In this document: positions 1 through 6,088 of the stretch, one piece after another
How the letters are laid out: each line of letters starts with the position of its first letter
Numbering within the stretch: position 1 is the stretch's first letter
Source of the DNA: Cyclobacteriaceae bacterium
GTDB taxonomy: Bacteria; Bacteroidota; Bacteroidia; Cytophagales; Cyclobacteriaceae
NCBI GenBank assembly: GCA_025455225.1
Contig: JALOMY010000204.1
Span: 1-7,156, forward strand
Reading direction: 5' to 3'
DNA length: 7,156 nucleotides
Made by a program: the position numbers and the translations under genes
The notes under the pieces: generated by a model
Database searches by the model: none
What the model was told of the DNA's origin: nothing
What the model saw: only the letters and a program-made list of their open reading frames with translations

Positions 1-510
1 GTGGCAATCTTTACGCAAGCTCAGACTACAACCAAGATTGGCTTCGCAGACGTTGAATACATCTTCAGCCAGATGCCGGAAGCAAAACAAATTGAAACTG
101 AACTTCAGACGCTGCAGGCCCAGCTGAAAAAACAATACGATGGCAAAGTTGCTGAGTTCCAGAAAAAGTTGCAGGAATACCAGGCTTACGGAAATACGGT
201 GCCGGATGCCGTTCGCCAGAACACGGAACGCGAACTGCAACAATTACAGCAAAACATTCAGAAATTGGAGCAGGATTCACAGGAAAATCTCCAGCGTAAA
301 CAAGTACAGCTGATGGAACCCGTTTATGCAAAAGTGGGCAAGGCCATTGAGGATGTTGCCAAGGAAAACGCATTCAACATGGTGGTGAACAATCAAATCA
401 GCGGTCTGGATGTTGTTCTGTATGCCGATGAAAAATCTGATATTTCTGACCTGGTGTTGAAGAAAATGGGGATCACTCCACAACCTCAAACCGAAAACAA
501 ACCAAAATAA
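1..510 (+). CDS. OmpH/Skp-family periplasmic chaperone, 5' end outside window
   Basis: Skp/OmpH proteins are periplasmic chaperones that hold unfolded outer-membrane proteins on their way to the BAM complex. The visible 169 residues show the family pattern. A short strand (KIGFADVEYIF, about 12-22) is followed by a long Gln/Glu/Lys-rich amphipathic coiled coil (about 26-105). A C-terminal alpha/beta part follows, with KAIEDVAKENAFNMVV and a Gly-Leu-Asp-Val-Val-Leu-Tyr-Ala strand, ending in LVLKKMG and a polar tail. The first codon in the window is GTG, but it is probably not the start. Residues before TTTKIG (AIFTQAQ) look like the end of a signal peptide with a Thr-Gln-Ala cleavage site, so the start and the hydrophobic core should lie upstream. 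The stop is TAA at 508-510, about 25 bp before a strong terminator, so this is the last gene of its transcript. Family assignment is confident; Bacteroidota often carry two or more paralogues, so I give no symbol. Confidence 0.88.
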   Translation: MAIFTQAQTTTKIGFADVEYIFSQMPEAKQIETELQTLQAQLKKQYDGKVAEFQKKLQEYQAYGNTVPDAVRQNTERELQQLQQNIQKLEQDSQENLQRKQVQLMEPVYAKVGKAIEDVAKENAFNMVVNNQISGLDVVLYADEKSDISDLVLKKMGITPQPQTENKPK

Positions 511-534
511 TTTTCAGTTGAATTAGTCAAGATT

Positions 535-567
535 AAAAAACCCCGGCTTGATTAACCGGGGTTTTTT
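535..567. terminator. Bidirectional intrinsic terminator between convergent genes
   Basis: A perfect inverted repeat pairs CCCCGG (541-546) with CCGGGG (556-561) across a 9-nt loop. The stem is flanked by six A (535-540) and six T (562-567), which extend the pairing to 12 bp or more. Each strand therefore reads as a GC stem followed by a U-tract. It would end the plus-strand ompH transcript and the minus-strand transcript finishing with the ATP-grasp gene. The stop codon of that minus-strand gene (566-568) lies inside the tract. Confidence 0.93.
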
Positions 568-1609
568 ATTTAACCATATGCTTCTTAAAATTCCGGTAAG
601 CTTTTATTCCCTCCCATAATGGCAAATAGGAATAGCCACGCTCTTTATTCCTGGAACTGATTTCGAATAAATAATTCCAGTGATTAAATAATATCCGAAG
701 AGCCTCGAACAGCGAAAATCCGGGATGGTAAATATGGGCAGGTTCTGCACCACAGCCATTTACTTCAAGGATCTTGACATTGCCCTTATAGAGTGATTCA
801 ATGGAAGCACATCTCAAATCAAATCGTCCGTAATAAAATTCATCCATCTGCTTGCCAATTGCATCAAATGCATCAATCATCAATTCGTTGATCAGATGGT
901 TGCCATTTAAGAACGTTGTGCCCAAACAATGATTCCCGATGGAATTTAATTCAAACACCTCTTCATAAGCCAAAACATCATCTAACCGGTTAGTATGCAT
1001 TTCCTGTAATCGTGACCATTGGAGTTTTGCCCGGGGATATTTCATAATCAACTCCCGTACGGTTGAACGGCCATCACCCGTTACCCGCAGCATCTCTTTT
1101 AGAACCACTGATGTAATGCGGCCTCGCTCTTCTCCGGGATATCGCACATAAAACACGCTGCACTCAACCGGTAAGTCAACCAGTTCCTGAATGATAAAAT
1201 TACCTTTCACCTGGTTTATATAAGTGGTAACATCACTTCGGCTATTAATCCGTTTAACCATATGGCCCCGCTCACCAATATCCGGCTTAAAAATCACTGG
1301 GAATGATAAAGCTTCCTGTTCCATTAATTGGATTACCAATTCAGGGGATGAGGGCATTTCGATATAAACAGTCTTAGGAATATGTGTACCCGGTACTTGT
1401 TTCAGTATATCATACTTTGACTCGCCAAACATACCCCCCATTAAGATGGATGGATTGGAAGCCGAGAAAAATAATATCGACCGGGCGCGTAGGGAAAGCC
1501 ACATCCAATAGATAAACAGCGGGAATTGAACGATACCGAATGGCCAGTATTCCCAGCTTCGCAATCGGATAAAAAAATTTTTTGAAACAACTTTTTTAAA
1601 CAGTTCCAA
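566..1609 (-). CDS. ATP-grasp domain protein (carboxylate-amine/thiol ligase-like)
   Basis: This 347-residue protein has an ATP-grasp fold, the fold that activates a carboxylate as acyl-phosphate and joins it to an amine or thiol. Visible motifs are FPVIFKPDIGERG (103-115, with the ATP-binding Lys108 and a glycine-rich loop), FIIQELVD (138-145, hinge and adenine contact), GDGRST (178-183), GRFDLR (261-266) and LEVNGCGAEPAHIYHPG (281-297). Asp264, Glu282 and Asn284 are the likely magnesium ligands. The N-terminus carries a SWEYWP segment, a hydrophobic stretch (about 24-41) and an ANP-like SNPSILMGG...GESK element. I recall this arrangement from uncharacterised proteins often labelled D-Ala-D-Ala ligase-like, but the true substrate is unknown and Ddl itself is unlikely. 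The start is TTG at 1609-1607. No ATG lies upstream in frame before the TGA at 1643-1645, and the first internal Met (36) would remove the conserved SWEYWP segment. It starts 13 bp after the DinB-fold gene ends, so the two are probably co-transcribed. Confidence 0.82.
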   Translation of the reverse strand: MELFKKVVSKNFFIRLRSWEYWPFGIVQFPLFIYWMWLSLRARSILFFSASNPSILMGGMFGESKYDILKQVPGTHIPKTVYIEMPSSPELVIQLMEQEALSFPVIFKPDIGERGHMVKRINSRSDVTTYINQVKGNFIIQELVDLPVECSVFYVRYPGEERGRITSVVLKEMLRVTGDGRSTVRELIMKYPRAKLQWSRLQEMHTNRLDDVLAYEEVFELNSIGNHCLGTTFLNGNHLINELMIDAFDAIGKQMDEFYYGRFDLRCASIESLYKGNVKILEVNGCGAEPAHIYHPGFSLFEALRILFNHWNYLFEISSRNKERGYSYLPLWEGIKAYRNFKKHMVK

Positions 1610-1622
1610 CTTTGTCGATGAA

Positions 1623-2141
1623 CTATTTGGAGACTTCAGAAGTCATTGATTGGTACCGGATTGTTGAAGCCGCAATTCCAAAACCGGGAGAAAGTTGAAT
1701 ATAGGGGGCAACATCGCGCAGGCCGATCTTTATAATGGCCATATGATGCACCGCGTGCTCGATATTATAAATCAATTCCCGGTAATAATTGGTTTCAACA
1801 ATTACCGATGAGTCTTCATTCATTGTGTAGCACACTTCAAGTTTCAATGACTTATTACCATCCAAACTACTTATGAACTTTGTTATTCGCTCAATCGCAG
1901 CTCGTGCAATAAACTTATCCGTCTCAATCAGTTTATCGTGTTCACGATTGTCGTAATTAACCAATCCTTTTTCAAAACCTTTTTCCAGGCAGAAAAAGAA
2001 TTCAAGGGTATGCCTTAGATGTTGGCCAATGGACGAGCCTCCAAGGGTACCTACTGGGGCTTTATAGTCATTTTCATGAATCTGATCGGTAACATCAGAA
2101 AGCTGGTTTAAGATTTCACAGCAGGCATTTTTGAGTTCCAT
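1623..2141 (-). CDS. DinB/YfiT-like four-helix metal-binding protein
   Basis: This 172-residue, mostly helical protein fits the DinB/YfiT-like superfamily of four-helix bundles that bind one divalent metal through three histidines. Candidate ligands are His41 (in IGQHLRHTLEFF, with His44 also near) and the HxxxH pair His129/His133 in NIEHAVHHMAIIKIGL. The end of the protein (FGIAASTIRYQ) packs after the fourth helix in relatives. Characterised members include the thiol-dependent enzymes bacillithiol transferase and mycothiol-dependent maleylpyruvate isomerase; many others have no known reaction. No signal peptide or membrane segment is seen, so it is probably cytoplasmic. The start is ATG at 2141-2139 and the length is normal for the family. 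It lies just upstream of the ATP-grasp gene and about 100 bp downstream of recX. The metal-ligand choice is inferred from spacing, and the substrate is unknown. Confidence 0.75.
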   Translation of the reverse strand: MELKNACCEILNQLSDVTDQIHENDYKAPVGTLGGSSIGQHLRHTLEFFFCLEKGFEKGLVNYDNREHDKLIETDKFIARAAIERITKFISSLDGNKSLKLEVCYTMNEDSSVIVETNYYRELIYNIEHAVHHMAIIKIGLRDVAPYIQLSPGFGIAASTIRYQSMTSEVSK

Positions 2142-2241
2142 AGTGATATGCGAAACTTTTAAAGATAGCTTAATTAGGAATATATAATTTAACCTTTTGG
2201 ATAATCGTTACATTCAGGAATACGATTGAGGCCCGTTTGTA

Positions 2242-2700
2242 TCAATCCTGATGGAGTTCCGTCCAAACCAGGTCGGGTTCAAACCCCTTTTGAATGGCAT
2301 AACGTGCAATTTTATTTCTTTTTACATATGGATCAGCCTCTTCTAACTGGGCCTCCTTCTTCCTTATTAAAGCCCTCAGGGTTTTCAGGTAATCGTGCTC
2401 ATCAATTTCCTTTAACGCAAGCCGGATACAATTGGTGGTAATATTATTCCCCTCCAGTTCACGAATAATTTTCAGGCGGCCCCACTTTTTTAACCTGAAT
2501 TTGCCCCCTGCAAAGGCTTTTGCATAACGTTCCTCGTTGAGAAAACCCTCCGTAATCAAATAACTTACCATCTCGTCTACTTCAGACGAATAAAGACCCA
2601 GTTCGAATAGCTTATTTCTTACCTCTTTGTGAGACCTTTCCTGGTAAGCACAATAACTGAGAATCCTTTTCTTGGCCTCTTCTGGTGAAAGCTTTTTCAT
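2242..2700 (-). CDS. recX: RecX regulatory protein
   Basis: RecX binds RecA and its filament and limits strand exchange and coprotease activity. The 152 residues show the three-helix repeat architecture of the family. The first repeat is AKKRILSYCAYQERSHKEVRNKL (about 9-31). The second holds the most conserved stretch, LITEGFLNEERYAKAFAGG (about 48-66), followed by KWGRLKIIRELEGNNI (72-87). The third is around RNKIARYAIQKGFEPDLVW (128-146). Length is typical. The start is ATG at 2700-2698, and MKKLSPEEA is a usual-looking N-terminus. As in many Bacteroidota it is not next to recA here. It follows the YcxB-like gene by 39 bp with no terminator between them, so it probably lies in the same transcript as nadC. 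Confidence in the family is high. Confidence 0.9.
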   Translation of the reverse strand: MKKLSPEEAKKRILSYCAYQERSHKEVRNKLFELGLYSSEVDEMVSYLITEGFLNEERYAKAFAGGKFRLKKWGRLKIIRELEGNNITTNCIRLALKEIDEHDYLKTLRALIRKKEAQLEEADPYVKRNKIARYAIQKGFEPDLVWTELHQD

Positions 2701-2739
2701 TCTTAGCCCGGGGTCGTAACGAACGATAATCAGGTCAGG

Positions 2740-3219
2740 TTACTGCTTGATAAATCCCTTGGTGCGCAAGATGCTGGCTAGAAATTTCCGCTCGTTTTCT
2801 GTATTAAAGATTTTAAACGGCAAATAGATCAATTGAGCTTTGTTAACGAAGAGTAGAAAATAATCCTTACCCATTGAAGCCTTTTGAATTTGATCCCACT
2901 TGAGTGGCATTCCTTCCCGGGGATTAATTTTCATTAAAATCTGCTGACTGCTGATTTCATATGTAAATTTTTCGAACAGCATCTTTCCCTGATCTAATTG
3001 TGTAACGCCAAAGAATTGAAGCCACCAGAACAATACATATAAGGCCAGGCCAAGCAATGCACCGATAATCCACCAAATGCTCGGTATCCAAAAATATCCA
3101 CAACAAATAGCCAATGCGGCCACCAGTGCAATCCAGCCCTGCTGCTTAAGAATGTTGATCAAGGCCAGCTTGACGTAAATCTTTTTTTCGAGCCTGTAGT
3201 TTTTAGTTTTAATAATCAT
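2740..3219 (-). CDS. YcxB-like two-helix membrane protein
   Basis: This 159-residue protein has two adjacent hydrophobic helices (about 28-45 and 47-70, rich in Trp, Ile and Leu) and a short charged N-terminal tail. The C-terminal soluble part resembles the YcxB-like domain: a strand (MLFEKFTYEISSQQI), a conserved Trp in LKWDQIQKA (106-114), then DYFLLFVNKAQLIYLPFKIF (119-138) and a final helix ENERKFLASILRTKGF. In this family the C-terminal part looks like a small PH-like beta domain facing the cytoplasm; no function is established. The start is ATG at 3219-3217. The gene sits 31 bp after nadC and 39 bp before recX on the same strand, so co-transcription is likely. Nothing in the context says what it does. 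The assignment rests on topology and the W...YFLLF...I.LP pattern. Confidence 0.7.
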   Translation of the reverse strand: MIIKTKNYRLEKKIYVKLALINILKQQGWIALVAALAICCGYFWIPSIWWIIGALLGLALYVLFWWLQFFGVTQLDQGKMLFEKFTYEISSQQILMKINPREGMPLKWDQIQKASMGKDYFLLFVNKAQLIYLPFKIFNTENERKFLASILRTKGFIKQ

Positions 3220-3250
3220 AATCGAACCGTAGTCAGTTTTTCCTTCATGC

Positions 3251-4108
3251 TCAGAACATTTTCAGACTAAGATCAAGACTCTTTACAGAATGGGTTAATG
3301 CTCCAACAGAAATATAATCCACTCCACACAAGGCAATCTCCCGAATGGTTTCCTCAGTAATTCCTCCACTGGCTTCCGTTTTATACCTTCCACCGATTCG
3401 CTTTACCGCCTCTCGCATTGCATCCGGAGTCATATTATCCAACATAATAATATCAACGCCTCCAACCCGAAGAACTTCATCTACTTCGGCCAGGTTGCGG
3501 GTCTCGATTTCAATCGTTAATGACTGATTCAGGGCGCGAAGATACTCTTTTGTTTGAATGATCGCTTTCTCAATGCCACCCGCCAGGTCAACATGATTAT
3601 CCTTTAGCATGATCATATCATATAATCCCAGCCTGTGATTCTTCCCTCCGCCTATCCACACCGCCCACTTCTCCGGAAATCTGAAATTGGGTGTGGTTTT
3701 TCGGGTATCCATTAGCTTTACCCCCGTTCCTTCTACGTGCTTAACCAGCCGGTTAGTCAAGGTAGCTATGCCGCTCATACGCTGCATGCAATTCAGTACC
3801 AGACGTTCGGTAGACAAAATTGATCTGGCTTTACCTTGCACGACAAATGCGACATCTCCTTTTCGGATGGAACTGCCATCCGATAATTTTGGAATAAATT
3901 CAATCTGAGAATCAAAGTGAGCAAATATTTCACGAGCCAGTTCAACTCCCGCCAGGATGCCTTCATCTTTCACCAGCAACCGGGCACGACCATTAGCTTC
4001 CTCAGGGATGGCTGCCATTGCCGAATGATCGGCCTGACCAATGTCTTCTTGTAACGCTGAGGTTATAAAACGGGATAGGAATTCTGGGGTTATATACGAA
4101 GGTCTCAC
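3251..4108 (-). CDS. nadC: Quinolinate phosphoribosyltransferase (carboxylating), NadC
   Basis: NadC (EC 2.4.2.19) converts quinolinate and PRPP to nicotinate mononucleotide, CO2 and pyrophosphate, the step where de novo NAD synthesis meets the shared pathway. The 285 residues match the family throughout. The N-terminal LSRFITSALQEDIG is followed by the alpha/beta sandwich and the ERLVLNCMQRMSGIAT helix (101-116). The barrel motifs are DTRKTTP (134-140), GGGKNHR (153-159), KDNH (169-172), EIET (200-203), MLDNM (222-226), EASGGI (245-250) and SVGALTHS (267-274). The Arg, Lys and His residues that bind quinolinate and PRPP are all present, so it should be active. The start is GTG at 4108-4106; no ATG start gives the family N-terminus, and the first internal Met (31) would cut the conserved EDIG region. 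A TAnnTTTG box lies only 5 bp upstream. nadA and nadB are not in the window. Confidence 0.95.
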   Translation of the reverse strand: MRPSYITPEFLSRFITSALQEDIGQADHSAMAAIPEEANGRARLLVKDEGILAGVELAREIFAHFDSQIEFIPKLSDGSSIRKGDVAFVVQGKARSILSTERLVLNCMQRMSGIATLTNRLVKHVEGTGVKLMDTRKTTPNFRFPEKWAVWIGGGKNHRLGLYDMIMLKDNHVDLAGGIEKAIIQTKEYLRALNQSLTIEIETRNLAEVDEVLRVGGVDIIMLDNMTPDAMREAVKRIGGRYKTEASGGITEETIREIALCGVDYISVGALTHSVKSLDLSLKMF

Positions 4109-4112
4109 ACTG

Positions 4113-4120
4113 CAAAAATA
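4113..4120 (-). promoter_or_regulatory. Possible -7 element in front of nadC
   Basis: The minus strand reads TATTTTTG, a full match to the Bacteroidota -7 consensus TAnnTTTG, in the 62-bp gap between the DUF4783 gene and nadC. No clear -33 TTG is present at the expected spacing. If used, transcription would begin at or within a few bases of the GTG start, giving a leaderless or near-leaderless mRNA. An 8-bp match in AT-rich DNA may be chance. Confidence 0.3.
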
Positions 4121-4170
4121 GACGGCTACCTTGTAGAGAAAGTATACCTTCCGGAATTTTTAACAGCGGA

Positions 4171-4566
4171 TTATTCCTTTACAAAAGAAATTTCCTGAAC
4201 CAGCGATTCGTTGCCGGAAACTTTGATCTTCATCCAGACTCGAAACGTGTTTGCACCGCTTTTATATTGACCAATGGCAAACGGCTGGCCGCCTTTTGAG
4301 GATCCCTGATGAATAATATTAAACTCGGAAGGCGGGTTGGCTTTAAAAAAATCACGAAGTACAAATTCGGCCTGCGCTTTACTGTAGGTGCTCGGTTTCC
4401 CCTCAAGGGTAACGTCTACCGAAGGGTTCAGATATTTGGCTAATTCCTTGGCACTGCCCGCCTTAATCGATTCCTTAACCTGCTCGACCACGGAATTGCC
4501 CTGGGCCAGAACTACTGTTCCGGTCAAAAACCAAACTAAAAACCCAACAATGCAGTTTTTTAACAT
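4171..4566 (-). CDS. DUF4783-family secreted protein
   Basis: This 131-residue protein has a signal peptide: Lys3, a hydrophobic core (about 5-20) and a probable cleavage after Leu-Ala-Gln near residue 22. The mature part of about 109 residues looks like the DUF4783 family, small exported Bacteroidota proteins with a predicted NTF2-like cone fold. Features include an amphipathic helix (SVVEQVKESIKAGSAKELAKYL), a strand with VDVTLEGKPSTYSKAQAEFVLRDFF, then FNIIHQGSSKGGQPFAIGQY and FRVWMKIKVS. The last strand ends in QEISFVKE. No catalytic residues stand out; the function is unknown. The start is ATG at 4566-4564. It is divergent from gpmI and lies 62 bp upstream of nadC on the same strand, an adjacency I recall from other Cytophagales genomes (from memory, unchecked). 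Confidence 0.8.
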   Translation of the reverse strand: MLKNCIVGFLVWFLTGTVVLAQGNSVVEQVKESIKAGSAKELAKYLNPSVDVTLEGKPSTYSKAQAEFVLRDFFKANPPSEFNIIHQGSSKGGQPFAIGQYKSGANTFRVWMKIKVSGNESLVQEISFVKE

Positions 4567-4582
4567 AGTGGTAAATCTAACC

Positions 4583-4590
4583 CAAAATTA
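4583..4590 (-). promoter_or_regulatory. Possible -7 element of the DUF4783/nadC transcript
   Basis: The minus strand reads TAATTTTG, matching TAnnTTTG, 16 bp before the ATG of the DUF4783 gene. This is the spacing expected for a short leader. No good -33 TTG is visible. It lies in the divergent intergenic region, where a promoter must exist for this strand, which raises its plausibility. Confidence 0.42.
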
Positions 4591-4602
4591 TGCCATAACG
4601 GG

Positions 4603-4614
4603 CATTTATAAATG
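4603..4614. repeat. 12-bp perfect palindrome in divergent promoter region
   Basis: CATTTATAAATG is a perfect palindrome between the divergent DUF4783 and gpmI starts. It lies near the -33 position of the putative minus-strand promoter. It could be an operator for a dimeric regulator, but AT-rich palindromes of this size also arise by chance, and only one copy is seen. Confidence 0.3.
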
Positions 4615-4674
4615 AATAACCACTGTTTTAGCCACCGATTCGGCTTTAATATCAAAACTAGCTGTTCGCGGTGG

Positions 4675-4682
4675 TATATTTG
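4675..4682 (+). promoter_or_regulatory. Possible -7 element of gpmI
   Basis: TATATTTG matches the Bacteroidota TAnnTTTG consensus and ends 17 bp before the gpmI ATG, leaving room for a leader of about 10 nt. No convincing -33 TTG is found 19-21 bp upstream. Together with the minus-strand box at 4583-4590 it would make the 133-bp gap a divergent promoter region. Confidence 0.45.
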
Positions 4683-5517
4683 CGGCTTATTTTATCAATA
4701 TGAATAATAAAGTATTACTCATGATCCTTGACGGATGGGGGATTGCTACCAATAAAAAGGTATCGGCAATCGACCAGGCAAACACACCGTTTATGGATTC
4801 GTTGTATCCAAAATACCCCAACAGCAGGCTCGAAGCTTCCGGACTGGCCGTTGGGCTGCCGGCAGGTCAAATGGGAAATTCGGAAGTTGGGCATATGAAT
4901 ATCGGTGCCGGAAGAGTTGTTTACCAGGATCTGGTGCGGGTTAATAAAGCCATCGAAGAACATGAGTTGGATCAACACCCGGTTTTACTTGAAATTTTTG
5001 ATTATGTAAAAAATACAGGAAAGAAACTTCACCTGATTGGCCTTGTTTCTGATGGGGGCGTACACTCTCACATCGAACACCTGAAAGGAATATGCACCCT
5101 TGCTCATAACAATCAAGTGTCTAACCTCTTCATTCACGCGTTTATGGATGGAAGAGATACCGATCCCAAGGGGGGCATTGACTATCTGAAAGATCTTCAA
5201 TCGCATCTGAAAAAAACGTCTGGAAAAATTGCCAGCATAATTGGACGCTATTACGCTATGGATCGCGATAAGCGTTGGGAACGGGTAAAACTTGCATACG
5301 ATCTGCTGGTAAACGGACAAGGCAATTCTGCAACCAATATTATTGATGCCATTCAGCAATCATACGACTCAGGTGTTACCGATGAATTCATTAAACCAAT
5401 CGTGGTAACGGAAGATGATCAGCCGGTAGCAACCATTTCCGATGGAGACGCTGTACTTTGTTTCAATTTCCGTACCGACCGTGGCCGACAAATAACACAG
5501 GTTTTAACGCAGCAGGA

Positions 5518-5546
5518 TTTCCCGGAGTATGGGCAAACGCGGGAAA
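5518..5546. repeat. 7-bp inverted repeat bracketing the gpmI junction
   Basis: TTTCCCG (5518-5524) and CGGGAAA (5540-5546) are perfect inverted copies separated by 15 bp, and the frame switch (5531-5533) lies inside the loop. Short inverted repeats can promote deletion by hairpin-mediated polymerase slippage or can trouble sequencing. It may equally be a chance product of joining the two ends. Confidence 0.6.
5528..5536 (+). other. Deletion/frame junction in gpmI
   Basis: Upstream codons end in the conserved DFPEYG (5516-5533, second frame). Downstream family sequence begins ANAGKKQ (from 5533, first frame). The frame change implies that the missing length leaves remainder 1 when divided by 3. 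By comparison with remembered GpmI proteins it is about 112-130 bp. The exact breakpoint cannot be set without a relative's sequence. Confidence 0.75.
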
Positions 5547-6088
5547 GAAGCAGATCCGGATTGCTGAAACAGAAAAGTACCCTCATGTAACATTCTTTTT
5601 CTCAGGAGGTAGAGAAACAGCGTTTGAAGGTGAGTCGAGAATTTTATGCCCATCCCCTAAAGTGGCTACCTACGATCTCAAACCGGAAATGAGTGCCCAC
5701 GATATTAAAGACAAAATCATTCCGGAGTTAAATAAAAAAGAAGCCGATTTTATCTGTCTTAATTTTGCCAATCCGGATATGGTAGGCCATACTGGTGTTT
5801 TCGAAGCTGCCGTTAAAGCATGTGAAACAGTAGATTTTTGTGCAGGAAAAGTAACGGAAGCTGCTCTTCAAAACGGATATACTATTATTATTATTGCCGA
5901 TCACGGAAATGCCGATTGTATGATCAACGATGATGGCACACCGAATACAGCCCATACAACCAACCTGGTTCCGTGTATTCTGGTAAGCAATTCTTATCAG
6001 GGAAAAATTAAAAATGGAAAGCTGGGTGATCTGGCTCCTACTATTCTCACATTAATGGGGTTACCAATACCCCAACAAATGACCGGAA

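Noticed and set aside
65..373. Minus-strand open frame across the ompH coiled coil
   Set aside because: Composition reflects the antisense of Gln/Glu/Lys codons; there is no family resemblance.
2142..2241. Promoter or small RNA in the 100-bp gap between recX and the DinB-fold gene
   Set aside because: Only an imperfect TATCTTTA (minus strand, 2160-2167) is seen, without a -33 box or hairpin; too weak to list.
4149..4156. TTCCGGAA palindrome between the DUF4783 gene and nadC
   Set aside because: Only 8 bp, no second copy, and no U-tract to make it a terminator; likely chance.
4985..5359. Open frame on the minus strand across gpmI
   Set aside because: It is antisense to conserved GpmI motifs, with no recognisable domain and no promoter; it is a shadow.
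5531..5590. Programmed ribosomal frameshift joining the two gpmI frames, with GGGAAAG at 5541-5547 as slippery site
   Set aside because: The heptamer is in the wrong phase for the needed shift, and no frameshift can supply the roughly 40 missing residues.
4700..5590. Short stand-alone phosphatase-like gene instead of a broken gpmI
   Set aside because: The downstream frame continues the same family to its normal C-terminus, and the first part lacks the second half of the metal site.
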